Part shown: in pieces, positions 63,301 to 63,921 of the stretch
Numbering within the stretch: the first letter of the stretch is position 1
Layout of the letters: each line of letters opens with the position of its first letter
DNA from: Vallitalea sp.
GTDB taxonomy: Bacteria > Bacillota > Clostridia > Lachnospirales > Vallitaleaceae
Direction: 5' to 3'
NCBI GenBank assembly: GCA_025210235.1
Contig: JAOASG010000034.1
Location: 1 to 63,921 of the forward strand
Length of the DNA stretch: 63,921 nt
Position numbers and translations under genes: made by a program
Notes under the pieces: generated by a model
Database searches by the model: none
Told to the model about the DNA's origin: nothing
The model's input: only the letters and a program-made list of their open reading frames with translations

Positions 63301-63921
63301 TTATGCCTCCGTTACGTCAAAGAATATTTCCTCGAGGGATTCATTATTATCTACAATTTCTTTTCTAGTTCTAGATAATACTATTTTTCCATTTTTCATT
63401 ATTAAGGCTTTATCCCACACTTCATCAATACTATCAATAATATGTGTACTTATTAATATGCTACAATTTCTTTCTTTTAATTTAATAAACGTATCTTTTA
63501 ATTCTTTTATTGCTTTTGGATCAAGACCAATCATTGGTTCATCAAAAAGAATTACTTTTGGATTAAATAATAGGGAACAACAAATGCTAACTTTTTGTTT
63601 CATACCTTTTGATAAACTAGTTCCAAGTTTATCTCTTTTATCCCATAAGTCAAAAGCAGTTAATAATTCTTTTGCTTTTTGTTCGTAGTTTTCTAACTTA
63701 TAAGCACTTGCTATAAATTTAATATGTTCATTTATTGTAAGCATATCATATACAGCAGGAGCTTCAGGAACGTAACCAAATATTTTTTTAGCTTCTATTG
63801 TTTTGTTATTCATAGAATTTATTGTGATGTCACCTTTGTATTTTAGTAGACCTGCAATAGATTTTATGGTTGTACTTTTCCCTGCACCATTAGGGCCTAG
63901 TAAAACAGCTATTTCACCGTC
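63301..63921 (-). CDS. ABC transporter ATP-binding protein (5' end outside window)
   Basis: The frame is open to the edge of the window, so the start lies beyond it; 206 codons are visible. Walker A GPNGAGKST is near the edge, an ABC signature LSKGMKQKVSI (degenerate LSGGQ) and Walker B VILFDEP then MIGLDPKAI follow, and the H-loop is ISTHIIDSIDEV. The first ATG inside the window lies after Walker A and cannot be the true start. It powers the permease encoded immediately downstream. Confidence 0.93.
   Translation of the reverse strand, partial: DGEIAVLLGPNGAGKSTTIKSIAGLLKYKGDITINSMNNKTIEAKKIFGYVPEAPAVYDMLTINEHIKFIASAYKLENYEQKAKELLTAFDLWDKRDKLGTSLSKGMKQKVSICCSLLFNPKVILFDEPMIGLDPKAIKELKDTFIKLKERNCSILISTHIIDSIDEVWDKALIMKNGKIVLSRTRKEIVDNNESLEEIFFDVTEA

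Overview
The window is strongly AT-rich and looks like the chromosome of an anaerobic, endospore-forming, Gram-positive Clostridia member. The evidence is a cwlJ-gerQ spore germination pair, S-layer homology (SLH) domains, a flavodiiron protein, a lipoteichoic-acid-type synthase, and a Clostridia-style dnaE-pfkA neighbourhood. A Lachnospirales/Vallitalea-like host is plausible, but nothing here proves it. No rRNA, tRNA, CRISPR array, phage or transposase gene was seen.

Layout. 1-1300: the tail of a glycogen phosphorylase and a convergent LacI-type regulator. 1300-20100: a 7TMR-DISM-type sensor kinase and a SARP/BTAD response regulator, followed by two giant secreted proteins (about 2160 and 2580 residues, the second with C-terminal SLH anchors) and a secreted M23 peptidase. 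This is the most distinctive locus. 20100-24300: cwlJ-gerQ, a small XRE regulator, a YtrA-type GntR regulator with its ABC transporter and a lysoplasmalogenase-like protein. 24500-36900: a chemotaxis receptor with a very lysine-rich cytoplasmic head, dnaE, pfkA, a CBS-ACT protein, a flavodiiron protein, the KtrB/KtrA potassium system and a SpoU rRNA methylase. 37000-47500: a carbohydrate locus with binding protein, two permeases, GH38 alpha-mannosidase and mannose-6-phosphate isomerase, converging on a YesM/YesN two-component system that probably controls it. 47600-48900: a Fur box in front of a DUF3793 protein and a flavodoxin. 48900-58200: a TPR protein, an NfeD/SPFH pair, then an envelope-lipid cluster (LtaS-like synthase, two MGDG-synthase-like glycosyltransferases, polysaccharide deacetylase, YkoP-like protein, UPF0104 membrane protein). 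58200-63921: a patatin phospholipase, polyphosphate kinase, and a convergent ABC exporter whose ATPase gene runs off the window.

A feature not explained by genes is a family of short intergenic palindromic elements. The best copy (26708-26824) is about 117 bp with ends AGGTAATTGCAAAACT / AGTTTTGCAATTACTT and an internal inverted repeat. A diverged inverted copy lies 136 bp further on, and half copies or internally deleted miniatures lie at about 20589, 33709, 38615, 45689, 55845, 58210 and 59481. They look like a MITE-like or REP-like family confined to intergenic DNA; one touches a stop codon.

Most gene calls rest on motifs that can be read directly. Exact substrates (sugar, lipid, surface ligand) are inferred from family and context.
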